NCBI RefSeq assembly: GCF_022531965.1
Contig: NZ_CP092831.1
Location: 301,001-365,000 of the forward strand
DNA: 64,000 nucleotides
Source: Paenibacillus peoriae
Lineage (GTDB): Bacteria > Bacillota > Bacilli > Paenibacillales > Paenibacillaceae
Reading direction: 5' to 3'
Part shown: piece by piece, positions 26,186 through 34,962 of the stretch
Layout: every line of letters starts with the position of its first letter
How positions within the stretch are numbered: the first letter of the stretch is position 1
Translations under genes and position numbers: made by a program
The notes under the pieces: generated by a model
What the model was told of the DNA's origin: nothing
Seen by the model: the letters and a program-made list of their open reading frames with translations, nothing else
Databases searched by the model: none

Positions 26186-27133
26186 ATGAAAATTCTTATA
26201 GTAGGCTATTTTACACAAATTTCAAAATCAAATATTAAAAAATATTTTCCTAATGACTGGGACATTGTAATTGTGCCGCCGGGAAAAGAAATGCTGCATC
26301 ATATTGGAGACTGCCAGGTAATCATACCTGAACATATCAAAGTGGATCGCGACTTACTTTCCATGGCAAAAAAATTGAAGCTGGTACAGACGGGTGCAGG
26401 GTATGATAATGTAGATATTGATGCCTGCACGCAACTAGGTATTTGGGTAGCTAATGCTGCAGGAGTGAATGCGCAGGCAGTGGCCGAGCATGTAATGGCG
26501 CTGATGTTGTCTTATTATAAAAACATACCCTACCTTGATAGATTCATGAAAACCAGAACAGATGAAAAACAGTTGGATTATACAGGAAGTGAATTAAAAG
26601 GTAAAACGATAGGAATTATCGGCTTTGGTGCTGTCGGTAAAAAAGTAGCTGAGTTTTGCAGGGTTTTTGATATGGATGTGCTGGTTAATGCTAGACATGC
26701 CGTTGTACAACCTGACAGCTTTGTAAAAATGACGGATTTCGATAATCTTTTAAGCGTATCAGATATAGTCACTGTACATACGTCACTGAATCCGCAAACC
26801 AAACAACTGATTGATAAAGGAGTATTCAAAAAGATGAAGAATACCGCACTTTTTATCAATACGGCTCGCGGTGGGATTGTCAATGAAAATGACTTAATAG
26901 CTGCTTTAAAAGATAAAGAAATTTCAGGAGCATGCTTGGATGTGTTTGAATCTGAACCGCTTTCAATTGACAGTGAACTAAGGAATCTGAGTAATGTCAT
27001 ACTTACTCCCCATACTGCCGGCATGCCAGATGGCGTCAAGTTGCATAAAAAAAGATATGATTTCTTTGTGAATAATATAAAACATGTAAAAAACGGTGAA
27101 GAACCCGAAAGCAAGCTTAATCAGGTGTTATAG
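26186..27133 (+). CDS. D-isomer-specific 2-hydroxyacid dehydrogenase
   Basis: NAD(P)-dependent dehydrogenase (315 aa) of the D-lactate/phosphoglycerate/glyoxylate reductase family. The Rossmann motif is GIIGFGAVGKKVAEF, catalytic Arg in NTARGG, Glu in FESEPLS and His in LTPHTAG are all present. ATG at 26186 follows GGAGGTGG; a TTG two codons earlier is less likely. The gene is intact although it lies between IS remnants, and is visibly AT-rich, which could indicate acquisition with the mobile DNA. Precise substrate unknown. Confidence 0.88.
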   Translation: MKILIVGYFTQISKSNIKKYFPNDWDIVIVPPGKEMLHHIGDCQVIIPEHIKVDRDLLSMAKKLKLVQTGAGYDNVDIDACTQLGIWVANAAGVNAQAVAEHVMALMLSYYKNIPYLDRFMKTRTDEKQLDYTGSELKGKTIGIIGFGAVGKKVAEFCRVFDMDVLVNARHAVVQPDSFVKMTDFDNLLSVSDIVTVHTSLNPQTKQLIDKGVFKKMKNTALFINTARGGIVNENDLIAALKDKEISGACLDVFESEPLSIDSELRNLSNVILTPHTAGMPDGVKLHKKRYDFFVNNIKHVKNGEEPESKLNQVL

Positions 27134-27199
27134 TTCTGATAATTTTTCTTTTTATAAAAAAGCAGTCGATCAATTGGCCGTTCTTTATACGTATCCTGG

Positions 27200-27420
27200 T
27201 CATACGCCCGCTTTCTCCTCCGGTCTTGCTTGCTCGGAATCCATTACCGAATCATCTGCCTGTCCCGGTGTCAACTCAAAGCGGAGCCGATTCCCCAGTG
27301 CATCAACCACGAACGCCAGAAAAAGCTGTAGGCTGAAGACCATGGGCCATTATAATCGGGTAAATAATGCCATGAAGCACCGGTACGGGCAACCCAGAGG
27401 ACGGCTTCACAGTTTGCGTA
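27200..27420 (-). pseudogene. IS5-family transposase fragment with internal deletion
   Basis: Translated leftward, about 27320-27420 gives LWVARTGASWHYLPDYNGPW, the N-terminal motif of IS5/IS427 transposases. Immediately after, in another frame, about 27200-27325 gives VVDALGNRLRFELTPGQADD, the catalytic middle region, which is normally about 100 residues further on. So a large internal deletion has joined the two parts out of frame. The rest of 27134-27484 holds nothing I recognise. Confidence 0.7.
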
Positions 27421-27484
27421 CACACCCTAGCTTCAAATTCAAAATTGCTTCGTATCATCTTCCCATAATCCTATTTCTGTAGTT

Positions 27485-28282
27485 CTAAACGATGGAGGAA
27501 CGTTCATCCAGAAATTCGGACGGTGAGCAGCCTGTTAACCGTTTGAAGATTCGATGGAAATAGGACACATCACTATATCCCACATACTCCGAAATTTCAC
27601 GAATCGTTAGCCGGGACTCGGTCAGCATGTAGATGGCGGTTTTAATACGTTGCGTATGTACATGCTCGCTGATCGTTTGGCGTGTTACCTCACGCAGCAG
27701 CGTCGCGGCATAATTGGGGGTTTTACGGATGGCGTCGCCAAGCTCCTCCTTGGTTACCTTTTCCCGGTAATGGTTCTGGATATACTGTTTCATATGTTCC
27801 ACATGTCGCTCTCGATCGCAAGAAATGGCGCCTTTGTCCCATTCCTGATTCATATATATCATGGCCTCGGTCAGCAGACAGTCAGCCATCATGGTGTAGT
27901 AGCTTGGGTGTTCAGTCCATTGATAGTACATCGATTTGATCCGTTCATGCAGCATGTCGTAGCATCCGGGCTTGATCAACAACGGCTTGTCAGTATTCAG
28001 GATGGGAAGTGTGCTGTTCGTACATGTTTTGCGGCAATGTATCACATACTTGGTATGAAAAAGCGTAGGAATGCTCTTGCCATAGTAATCCAGATGACTG
28101 GGTAAAAGCAGTGTTTCACCTTTACCGAGAATGAATTTGCAATCGTTCACCCAATATACACATTTGCCAAAGGTGACCAAAATGAACAGTAAGTCATCGT
28201 TGTCGCTATTTGCACTAGCCTTTTCATACCAGTCCACTCCGTTGTCCTGCCGTATATCTACCAATGTAATCACGAAACTCAC
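27485..28282 (-). CDS. AraC-family transcriptional regulator
   Basis: Regulator of 265 residues with a cupin-like sensor half (about 1-130, with the segment GKGETLLLPSHLDYYG) and a C-terminal AraC double helix-turn-helix (about 165-262) ending in the signature EYVGYSDVSYFHRIFKRLTGCSPSEF. The start is GTG at 28282, or a second GTG three codons on with GGAGA better spaced. It is divergent from the pyruvate kinase gene, about 170 bp apart. Whether it controls that gene or a lost neighbour is unclear, since IS debris lies on its other side. Confidence 0.88.
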   Translation of the reverse strand: MSFVITLVDIRQDNGVDWYEKASANSDNDDLLFILVTFGKCVYWVNDCKFILGKGETLLLPSHLDYYGKSIPTLFHTKYVIHCRKTCTNSTLPILNTDKPLLIKPGCYDMLHERIKSMYYQWTEHPSYYTMMADCLLTEAMIYMNQEWDKGAISCDRERHVEHMKQYIQNHYREKVTKEELGDAIRKTPNYAATLLREVTRQTISEHVHTQRIKTAIYMLTESRLTIREISEYVGYSDVSYFHRIFKRLTGCSPSEFLDERSSIV

Positions 28283-28452
28283 TCTCCGATGTCTTCAACA
28301 TTCATTATACTGTAGTACATTCATCATACTATAGTTCATAGTCTTGGTGCACGGGTACAGGTAGAATAGAGCCATATAAGTTTAATGTAGATAGAGAAGC
28401 AAAGTGGAATAGAAAACCATACAGTAAAGACATTCAGGAGGATGACATTACT

Positions 28453-29868
28453 ATGCTTAAAACGAAAATTATTTGTACTATGGGACCTGCCTGTGACTCC
28501 ATTCATTTGTTAAAAGAAATGATCCAGGCTGGTATGACTGTAGCCCGCTTGAATATGGCTCACGGTGAGCTGGAAGATCACGTTAAACGTATCGAAAATG
28601 TGCGTCAGGCTGCGAAGGAAATGAATACCTTTATCCCTGTCATGATGGATATTAAAGGACCGGAAATACGGATTGGCAAGCTGAGAGAGGCATCTTGTCT
28701 GCTGAAGCCAGGTAGCCAGCTCATTCTGACCACAGAAGAGATTCTAGGGGACGAGCATCGTATTTCAGTGAATTACCCGGATATGCCGAAGGACATCAAA
28801 CCAGGCGACCGCATTCTCATTGACGACGGTTTGGTTGATCTGACTGTAACCTCCATCGAAGGTACGGAAATGATTTGTAATATTGTAAGCGGCGGTATTT
28901 TGAAGCCGAGAAAAGGTGTAAACCTGCCAGGGATTCATACAACCCTTCCAGGCGTAACGGAGCGAGATGTGAGACACATCCAATTTGGGGTGGAGCAGCG
29001 CGTTGAGCTTATTGCGGCTTCTTTTGTGCGTAAAGGCGACGATATCCGCGAAATCCGTGAGATTTTGAAGGGCCATCATGCGGAGCATGTCCAAATTTAT
29101 TCCAAAATTGAAAATGCTGAAGGCATGGAAAACCTGGATGATATTATCGAAGCTTCCGATGGCATTATGGTAGCCCGTGGCGATCTGGGCGTCGAGGTGC
29201 CGATTCAAGATGTGCCTGTGATGCAAAAAGAAATGATCGACAAGTGTAATCTGGTCGGCAAGCCCGTTATCGTAGCTACCCACATGCTGGAATCCATGCA
29301 GGTGAACCCGCGTCCGACGAGAGCTGAAGTTAGTGACGTGTTTAATGCCGTTATGCAAGGAGCCGATGTTGTTATGCTGTCAGGTGAATCTGCTGCAGGT
29401 AAATATCCTGTCGAGTCTGTACGGACCATGGCTGCGGTAGCTGCCAGTGCAGAATCACAATTGGATTATCAGGAGCAGTTCGATAAGCGCAGAGCACGTC
29501 AGAGCACCAACATTACCGAAGTGATTAGTCAGGGTGCGGTAAGTTCGTCTCTGGAGCTGGATGCCAAAGCGATTATTACCTCGACTGCCAGTGGATTCAC
29601 GGCACGTATGGTATCCAAATATCGTCCGAAGGCGCCTATTATTGCGGTTACTCCGAATAATACGGTATTCGCTAAAATTTGCCTGTTATCCGGTGTGTTC
29701 CCGATCAAAGGGGATAAAGTAGCTACAACGGATGAAATGTTCGAATCCTCCATCCGTAACGCTCTGAATGCAGGATATATCCATAAAGGTGACACTGTAG
29801 TCCTGTCGGCGGGTGTTCCAGTCGCTGAGGCGGGCACCACTAACTTGATCCGAGTATACCAAGTGTAA
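28453..29868 (+). CDS. pyk: Pyruvate kinase (short form)
   Basis: Cytoplasmic glycolytic enzyme (471 aa) converting phosphoenolpyruvate and ADP to pyruvate and ATP. The N-terminus KTKIICTMGPA, the active-site region KIENAEGMENLDDII, GIMVARGDLGVE and PVIVATHMLESM are all present, with the C-domain intact to the end. The Bacillus housekeeping enzyme has an extra PEP-utiliser-like domain (about 585 residues); this one lacks it, so it is probably a second isozyme. ATG at 28453 follows CAGGAGGATG. It is monocistronic, with a terminator at 29891. Confidence 0.94.
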   Translation: MLKTKIICTMGPACDSIHLLKEMIQAGMTVARLNMAHGELEDHVKRIENVRQAAKEMNTFIPVMMDIKGPEIRIGKLREASCLLKPGSQLILTTEEILGDEHRISVNYPDMPKDIKPGDRILIDDGLVDLTVTSIEGTEMICNIVSGGILKPRKGVNLPGIHTTLPGVTERDVRHIQFGVEQRVELIAASFVRKGDDIREIREILKGHHAEHVQIYSKIENAEGMENLDDIIEASDGIMVARGDLGVEVPIQDVPVMQKEMIDKCNLVGKPVIVATHMLESMQVNPRPTRAEVSDVFNAVMQGADVVMLSGESAAGKYPVESVRTMAAVAASAESQLDYQEQFDKRRARQSTNITEVISQGAVSSSLELDAKAIITSTASGFTARMVSKYRPKAPIIAVTPNNTVFAKICLLSGVFPIKGDKVATTDEMFESSIRNALNAGYIHKGDTVVLSAGVPVAEAGTTNLIRVYQV

Positions 29869-29890
29869 TTTACAACAAAATATAGACAGC

Positions 29891-29926
29891 AAAAAGGCGC
29901 CATCCCGTCGGGGGAGCGCCTTTTTG
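29891..29926 (+). terminator. Terminator of pyk
   Basis: AAAAAGGCGC pairs with GCGCCTTTTT. Confidence 0.9.
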
Positions 29927-29996
29927 ACATGAATTAAGAAGCACCTCTGAGGGTGTCATGAACTACGGCGTATAGCTGGCCACGTACGTCACTGAC

Positions 29997-30395
29997 TTAC
30001 AGCCCGAACACACTTTTAGCAACGACCTGTGTCAATTCTGCTTTATGGGCTTGATATTGCTCAGGCGTAATGCTCTTATTAGCCAGTCGTTGATCCAACT
30101 GCTCCGTTAACTGAGCTACTTGTAAATCAACGACAGCCTGTGCATCCTGATTATTGGTGTGTGCAATATCTGCCAAGGTTTGACCGTTATACAACGCTTC
30201 ATATAATTGCTCATCCGAGGATGCGCCCAATGTTTTCAACAGTTCATCATCCTTGGAAGCTTCATTATCCTGTACCTGAGGGGCTCTCTCTGGAGCCAGT
30301 GTAGCAGCATTAGCCCGACTTCCCCAAGTAGAAGATTGCCCAATAGACAACGCCAGCAACAGTGTACAGATGACCAACATTCGTTTTCGATTCAT
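29997..30395 (-). CDS. Small secreted protein, paralogue of the one at 37105-37680
   Basis: A 132-residue exported protein: signal peptide (about 1-30, ending ANAA), short acidic linker, then a helical domain of about 75 residues containing LLKTLGASSDEQLYEALYNG, LADIAHTNNQDAQAV and a final SITPEQYQAHKAEL. The same domain pattern (L-x-LSS-x-QL, G-x-SLA-x-IA, G-x-IT-x-x-x-Y) occurs in the secreted protein at 37105. The start ATG at 30395 has AAAGGAG; an upstream extension is unlikely. Function unknown; common in Paenibacillus as cell-surface or matrix-associated proteins, by my recollection. Confidence 0.8.
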   Translation of the reverse strand: MNRKRMLVICTLLLALSIGQSSTWGSRANAATLAPERAPQVQDNEASKDDELLKTLGASSDEQLYEALYNGQTLADIAHTNNQDAQAVVDLQVAQLTEQLDQRLANKSITPEQYQAHKAELTQVVAKSVFGL

Positions 30396-30661
30396 AAGTG
30401 TAAAATCTCCTTTGTGTTTCATTCAATTTCTGACAGAGTGGAGCCTTATATGGATATCCAACGGGAGTAATGTTTATGCCTTTAGCCGATCCGGCTTATG
30501 TAGTTACCAGATTCTAATATACATCATACACACCCAATCTTAGTGCCAGCTTAATACTCGTTTAAAATAAACTAAAAGAGGAGAATGTAAACAGGTAAAG
30601 CTAAAAAAATTCATGGATGTGAATAATGGAAGTAATTTACCCTTTGGATTCTGCCGGATAT
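30396..30661. other. Gene-free stretch
   Basis: Upstream region of the small secreted protein; AT-rich, with no gene or clear element seen beyond its ribosome site. Confidence 0.5.
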
Positions 30662-30698
30662 GAAAAAAACCTCCTTCACAAAAGTGAAAGAGGTTTTA
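30662..30698. terminator. Terminator of the DUF805 gene
   Basis: AAAACCTCCTTCAC pairs with GTGAAAGAGGTTTT (one mismatch) with A/T runs on both sides; it lies just past the stop of the minus-strand gene. Confidence 0.75.
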
Positions 30699-30712
30699 GA
30701 CATCTGCAACCA

Positions 30713-31057
30713 TTACAATTTAGGGTTTTTTCCATACTTATTGTCGCTAGGCTGACTGTCTTGGCAGAAGAATACAATCAAAATAATTGACCCTACGAGA
30801 GGGATCAGACTGATTAGAATCCACCATCCGCTTCTACCTGTGTCATGCAGTCTACGGGCCATAACGGCCAAGGATGGCAACAGGACAGCAAGAGAATAAA
30901 TCAAAGTCAATACCGGTGATAAGCCTACAAGACTATCGATCAGGCTGACTACAAAGCTAGCGATTGCACTAAATAGTACAAACATCCAATACTCTGTACG
31001 TCTTGCTCTACCTTGGAATCCTACATAGTTTTTTAATCCATTTAAATACCATTGCAT
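30713..31057 (-). CDS. DUF805 family membrane protein
   Basis: A 114-residue protein with four hydrophobic helices. The family hallmark is the N-terminal WYLNGLKNYVGFQGRARRTEYW segment, followed by VMARRLHDTGRSGWWILI and a polar C-terminus. DUF805 proteins are widespread inner-membrane proteins of unknown role. ATG at 31057 follows GAGGAGGTGA. It is monocistronic with its own terminator. Confidence 0.92.
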   Translation of the reverse strand: MQWYLNGLKNYVGFQGRARRTEYWMFVLFSAIASFVVSLIDSLVGLSPVLTLIYSLAVLLPSLAVMARRLHDTGRSGWWILISLIPLVGSIILIVFFCQDSQPSDNKYGKNPKL

Positions 31058-31347
31058 ATATTTTCACCTCCTCATAAAATGTAAATATTTGTATTATAAT
31101 CATCATAAAACAGTTGTTTTTAAATATATCGGCAGGTAACATATAGAATTTTACTTGTCAAATTATAACTTTAAACTAGGAATTAAAGCAATACATTTAT
31201 TATAATTAATAATACAGTGAATAATTTATAAAAATATAAAATTACATATTGAATTTTCCATATCCATTGAATAATATAGAGGTACGGTTAACCGTCAGGT
31301 TTGAATAGGCCTTCTTAACAGAAGGTGCTTTTATTTTTCAAATCTAT
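31058..31347. other. AT-rich intergenic region upstream of the arabinanase gene
   Basis: Very AT-rich, with no gene. A short hairpin-like CTTCTTAACAGAAG lies near 31312-31325. The catabolite control site follows. Confidence 0.4.
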
Positions 31348-31361
31348 TGAAAGCGCTTTAA
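31348..31361 (+). promoter_or_regulatory. cre-like catabolite control site
   Basis: TGAAAGCGCTTTAA matches the CcpA consensus TGWAANCGNTNWCA at 13 of 14 positions, by eye, and is almost a perfect palindrome. It lies 127 bp upstream of the arabinanase start. Confidence 0.6.
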
Positions 31362-31487
31362 ATTGGACAGGAGGGATAAGTAACTTTAAATTCGAGGGCG
31401 AAGAAGTTAATACAAACATAATCCTGACCGCTTTCCCAAAATTGTTTTATGTTATCAGGGATGTTCAAAACGAGAGGAGATTAATTT

Positions 31488-33923
31488 ATGAAGCATTTAT
31501 TTGTTCGTAAAGTAACGGCAGCTTCACTCGCAGGTGCGCTGTTGTTGCCTGCTTCTTTGGTAGGCGCCGAGCAAACACTCAATTTAGATACAGTTGAGGC
31601 TCAAAGTGTGGGTCAAACTTCCCTTCAGGCTCAAGATATGGGGAACCTTTCAATCCAAAGTAAAAAGGCCGTTTCCTTCAAGGAGACTTCCGTACATGAT
31701 CCATCCATCCTGAAAGTGAAAGACACATTTTACATTTTTGGCTCCCATCTTGCGGCTGCCAAGTCCAAAGACCTCATGAATTGGGATACGATTGCTACAG
31801 GAGTGGCGAATGGTAATGCATTAATTCCCAACGTTAAAGAAGAATTAAAGGAAGCACTGGATTGGGCGCAGACAGACACGCTGTGGGCAGCTGATGTCAT
31901 TCAACTGGCAGATGGCAAGTTCTATATGTATTATAACGCTTGTAAAGGTGATTCCCCGCGTTCAGCAATGGGCCTAGCAGTTGCTGATAAAATTGAAGGG
32001 CCGTATAAGAATAAAGGGATTTTTCTAAAATCCGGTATGTGGGACCAACCGAGTGAGGATGGGGCGATCTATGACGCAACCAAGCATCCGAACGCCGTGG
32101 ACCCGGACACCTTTTACGATAAGAACGGCAAGCTGTGGATGGTATATGGCTCCTACTCAGGAGGCATCTTCATTATGCAGATGGATGAAAAAACAGGGAA
32201 GCCGCTCCCAGGTCAAGGCTACGGGAAAAAGCTGACAGGCGGCAACCATGCTCGTATGGAAGGGCCGTACATACAATACAGTCCGCAAACGGACTACTAT
32301 TACTTGTTCCTATCGTATGGTGGATTGTCAGCGGATGGCGGATACAACCTACGGGTGGCTCGGTCCAAAACACCGGATGGTCCTTTCTACGATGCTGAAG
32401 GCAACGATATGATCAAGGTCAAGGCGAATCCGGACAAACCACTTTTTGATGACGCTTCCATTGAACCATACGGTGTCAAACTGATAGGTAATTACCTGAT
32501 TCCAAGAGAAATTGGTGATCCGGGTACAGGACTGGGTGCAGGCTATGTGTCGCCCGGACACAACTCGGCTTATTATGATCCCAAGACGAAAAAGCATTTT
32601 GTCATTTTTCATTCACGTTTCCCTGGGAGAGGCGAACAGTTTGAAGTGCGGGTACATGAAATGTTCATGAACGCTGACGGTTGGCCTGTGGTTGCTCCTT
32701 ATCGTTATTCGGGAGATGAGGATTCACTGAAAAGGCTGTCAGATAAGGATGTCCTCGGTCAATACTCGTATGTAAATCATGGGAAGGATATTTCGGCAAA
32801 TATTAAGCAAGCTGTTATCGTCAATCTGGATCGCGGTGGCAAACTGTCTGGTGGAATGAACGGTACATGGAAGTTGGGGGCAGACAATCAGTTGGAAATT
32901 ACAGCAGAGGGCACGAAGTACAAAGGTGTATTCCTGCGGCACCGTGATCCAGACACAGGTGCCAAGACGCTTGCTTTTACCGCATTATCCTCCAAGGGTG
33001 TTGCGGTATGGGGTTCGCTAAAGCCTGACCTGAAGGCCAGCAAGATTGTAACTGCTGTGCAGAAGGACCTTAGTCTGGGCGATACGAGCAATGTTCTTTA
33101 TAATCTGACGCTACCTACTCAAGCAGCACAAGATACCACTATTTCATGGGAGTCCACCCACCCGGAGAATATTTCTGTGACAGGTGATGTATACCGTCCA
33201 GAAGCCGGTTCTCAGCCTGTAACAGTTACATTGACGGCGACCATTAAAAAGGACAAAGCCACCGCTAAGAAAAGCTTTACAGCCATTGTTCCCGGGCAGG
33301 CCCAAGGTCCTCAGCTCGCACGCTATTCGTGGAGTGAAGATCAAGGAACTACGGTTGTCGACAGCACATACAATCAATTTGATGGTAAGACCTATGGTGG
33401 TGCTGCATGGGATAAAGACGGGAAGCTTGGCGGTGCGCTTGTCCTAAACGGTAAGGATGGTTACGTGCAACTACCAAATACAGTAACAGATGCGAAGGAT
33501 TTTACCTTTTCCGCTTGGGTGAACTGGAAGGGCGGTGCAGCTTGGCAACGGATTTTTGACTTCGGCAACGGCCAAGCCCGGCATATGTTTCTTACCCCTT
33601 CCCAAGGTAGCGGTGTACTCCAGTTTACAATCCATGAAGGTACGGATCAAAGCTTGCTTTCCAAATCATCATTACCGCTAAACCAGTGGACACATGTAGC
33701 GGTTACACTGGAAGGGAATACAGGGAAATTGTATGTAAATGGTGAGGAAGTAGCTGTTAATGACGGTATTACCTTTAATCCCAATGAGTTGCTGACGAGC
33801 GAGGCTTATCTCGGCAAAAGCCGCTTTGCCGCCGATGCTTACTTCAATGGCAGCCTGGATGAAGTTCAATTGTATAACAAAGCGCTGACAGCAGAGGAAA
33901 TTAAAGCACTGGCAGAATTGTAG
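31488..33923 (+). CDS. Secreted arabinan endo-1,5-alpha-L-arabinosidase (GH43) with LamG-type domain
   Basis: Extracellular arabinan-degrading enzyme of 811 residues. Signal peptide about 1-27 (AxA-type cleavage near VGA). GH43 five-blade propeller from about 65 to 400: catalytic base Asp71 in SVHDPSI, the NAVDPDTFYDKNGKLWMVYG segment with the pKa-modulating Asp, and the acid Glu in ARMEGPYI. A module from about 400 to 510 resembles the C-terminal domain of Bacillus Abn2/YxiA. A bacterial Ig-like stretch (about 525-605) and a LamG/concanavalin-like domain (about 615-805), probably sugar- or surface-binding, complete the protein. ATG at 31488 follows GAGAGGAG. The GH51 gene at 61408 could finish the released oligosaccharides. 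Confidence 0.92.
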   Translation: MKHLFVRKVTAASLAGALLLPASLVGAEQTLNLDTVEAQSVGQTSLQAQDMGNLSIQSKKAVSFKETSVHDPSILKVKDTFYIFGSHLAAAKSKDLMNWDTIATGVANGNALIPNVKEELKEALDWAQTDTLWAADVIQLADGKFYMYYNACKGDSPRSAMGLAVADKIEGPYKNKGIFLKSGMWDQPSEDGAIYDATKHPNAVDPDTFYDKNGKLWMVYGSYSGGIFIMQMDEKTGKPLPGQGYGKKLTGGNHARMEGPYIQYSPQTDYYYLFLSYGGLSADGGYNLRVARSKTPDGPFYDAEGNDMIKVKANPDKPLFDDASIEPYGVKLIGNYLIPREIGDPGTGLGAGYVSPGHNSAYYDPKTKKHFVIFHSRFPGRGEQFEVRVHEMFMNADGWPVVAPYRYSGDEDSLKRLSDKDVLGQYSYVNHGKDISANIKQAVIVNLDRGGKLSGGMNGTWKLGADNQLEITAEGTKYKGVFLRHRDPDTGAKTLAFTALSSKGVAVWGSLKPDLKASKIVTAVQKDLSLGDTSNVLYNLTLPTQAAQDTTISWESTHPENISVTGDVYRPEAGSQPVTVTLTATIKKDKATAKKSFTAIVPGQAQGPQLARYSWSEDQGTTVVDSTYNQFDGKTYGGAAWDKDGKLGGALVLNGKDGYVQLPNTVTDAKDFTFSAWVNWKGGAAWQRIFDFGNGQARHMFLTPSQGSGVLQFTIHEGTDQSLLSKSSLPLNQWTHVAVTLEGNTGKLYVNGEEVAVNDGITFNPNELLTSEAYLGKSRFAADAYFNGSLDEVQLYNKALTAEEIKALAEL

Positions 33924-33942
33924 TTCAAAATAAGCAAATAAA

Positions 33943-33982
33943 CGCAGGAGATGGGCTTTTATTAAGAAGTTCGTCTCCTGCG
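33943..33982 (+). terminator. Terminator-like hairpin after the arabinanase gene
   Basis: CGCAGGAGA pairs with TCTCCTGCG across a 22-nt loop; the T tail is weak. Confidence 0.6.
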
Positions 33983-34199
33983 CAATGTTTTGTATATTTA
34001 TTTCTTGATTGCTGGTATAATAGGTAGCAACTGCGGATATAATGTTTTAAGTAGGCGTTAATGACTCGCTCCCGCCGAATGAACACAGCTTTGAAGCAGC
34101 AATAGAGAACATAAGCACTCTGCATAAATTAAATTCACCAGTGCTTGCGTTTTCAATACACTTATGGTAATATGAGTATATTGAGATTGTGACCTGAGA

Positions 34200-34257
34200 T
34201 TCGCATATTGTAGAGGGCTATTGTTTTAGGTTGAAATAACCTTGTGCAATATGTGAA
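34200..34257 (+). promoter_or_regulatory. Structured leader region of the cold-shock gene
   Basis: TTCGCATATTG pairs with CAATATGTGAA (one mismatch), enclosing a smaller hairpin AGGTT/AACCT. It lies about 50 bp before the csp start. It may be part of the cold-responsive 5' leader usual for csp genes, or the first arm may overlap a promoter (TTGAGA, 17 nt, CATATT). Confidence 0.4.
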
Positions 34258-34309
34258 TTTTTATTTGTAAAAAATAAAGGTCATATAAATACATTTTGGA
34301 GGTAATTCC

Positions 34310-34510
34310 ATGCAAACAGGTACAGTTAAATGGTTTAACGCAGAAAAAGGTTTCGGTTTCATCGAGGTTGAAGGTGGAAGCGACGTATTCGTACATTTCT
34401 CCGCAATCCAAGGCGAAGGTTTCAAATCTTTGGACGAAGGCCAACGCGTAGAATTCAACGTAGTTGAAGGAAACCGTGGACCACAAGCTGAGAACGTTGT
34501 AAAACTGTAA
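34310..34510 (+). CDS. Cold-shock protein, CspA family
   Basis: A 66-residue single-stranded nucleic acid chaperone. It has RNP1 KGFGFIEV and RNP2 VFVHFSAI with the usual aromatic residues, and the length is typical. ATG at 34310 follows GGAGGTAATTCC. The long leader suggests post-transcriptional control by temperature. A YdjO-like gene lies 131 bp downstream after a terminator. Confidence 0.97.
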   Translation: MQTGTVKWFNAEKGFGFIEVEGGSDVFVHFSAIQGEGFKSLDEGQRVEFNVVEGNRGPQAENVVKL

Positions 34511-34532
34511 TTTTAAATTACAGCCTACTTCA

Positions 34533-34570
34533 GATGCCCCGAACATAGCGTTTGGGGCATTTGTTTTTAT
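34533..34570 (+). terminator. Terminator of the csp gene
   Basis: ATGCCCC pairs with GGGGCAT, followed by a T-rich tail. Confidence 0.85.
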
Positions 34571-34641
34571 CTGTTCATAAGACCGTTTTTGAACTGATTA
34601 CATCTTATCGCTTTATAAATCATGAAGAAAGAGGGATGTTT

Positions 34642-34857
34642 ATGTACAATTCACGGAAAAAGCCAATGGATGAGATTCCTGAGGAAATTACAACTGTCTG
34701 GAATTGCGCCAGCGATACATGTAACGGCTGGATGCGAGATAACTTCGCTTTTTCTGTCGAGCCGACATGCCCCATTTGCGGTTCTGCCATGGTGAAGGGC
34801 GAGAAAAAGCTGGCTGTTTTAAATAATACGAGCTTCAACCATACCAAACAATCCTAA
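34642..34857 (+). CDS. YdjO-like cold-inducible zinc-ribbon protein
   Basis: A 71-residue cytoplasmic protein with four Cys in two pairs (WNCASDTCNGWM and CPICGSAM), matching the YdjO family of B. subtilis, described as cold-inducible. The Cys pairs probably bind zinc. ATG at 34642 has AAAGAGGG at 6 nt; an ATG two codons earlier and a longer frame to 34552 are less likely. Its position right after a cold-shock gene supports a role in cold adaptation, although the molecular function is unknown. Confidence 0.88.
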   Translation: MYNSRKKPMDEIPEEITTVWNCASDTCNGWMRDNFAFSVEPTCPICGSAMVKGEKKLAVLNNTSFNHTKQS

Positions 34858-34877
34858 GCGGATAAATGTTTGTAGTG

Positions 34878-34922
34878 AAAGATGCCCCATAGCCATTAAC
34901 GGCGCTGAGGCGTCTTTTTTGT
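34878..34922 (+). terminator. Terminator of the YdjO-like gene
   Basis: AAAGATGCC pairs with GGCGTCTTT (one G-T pair), then a T run. Confidence 0.7.
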
Positions 34923-34962
34923 TTTTTATAAATATAAATTATACATAAGGATGAACAGGTTT

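Noticed and set aside
27096..27482. Plus-strand frame after the 2-hydroxyacid dehydrogenase
   Set aside because: It overlaps the end of that gene, and the opposite strand encodes recognisable IS5 transposase fragments instead.
33925..34125. Minus-strand frame of 66 codons between arabinanase and csp
   Set aside because: It lies over the arabinanase hairpin, has no ribosome site and shows no family pattern.
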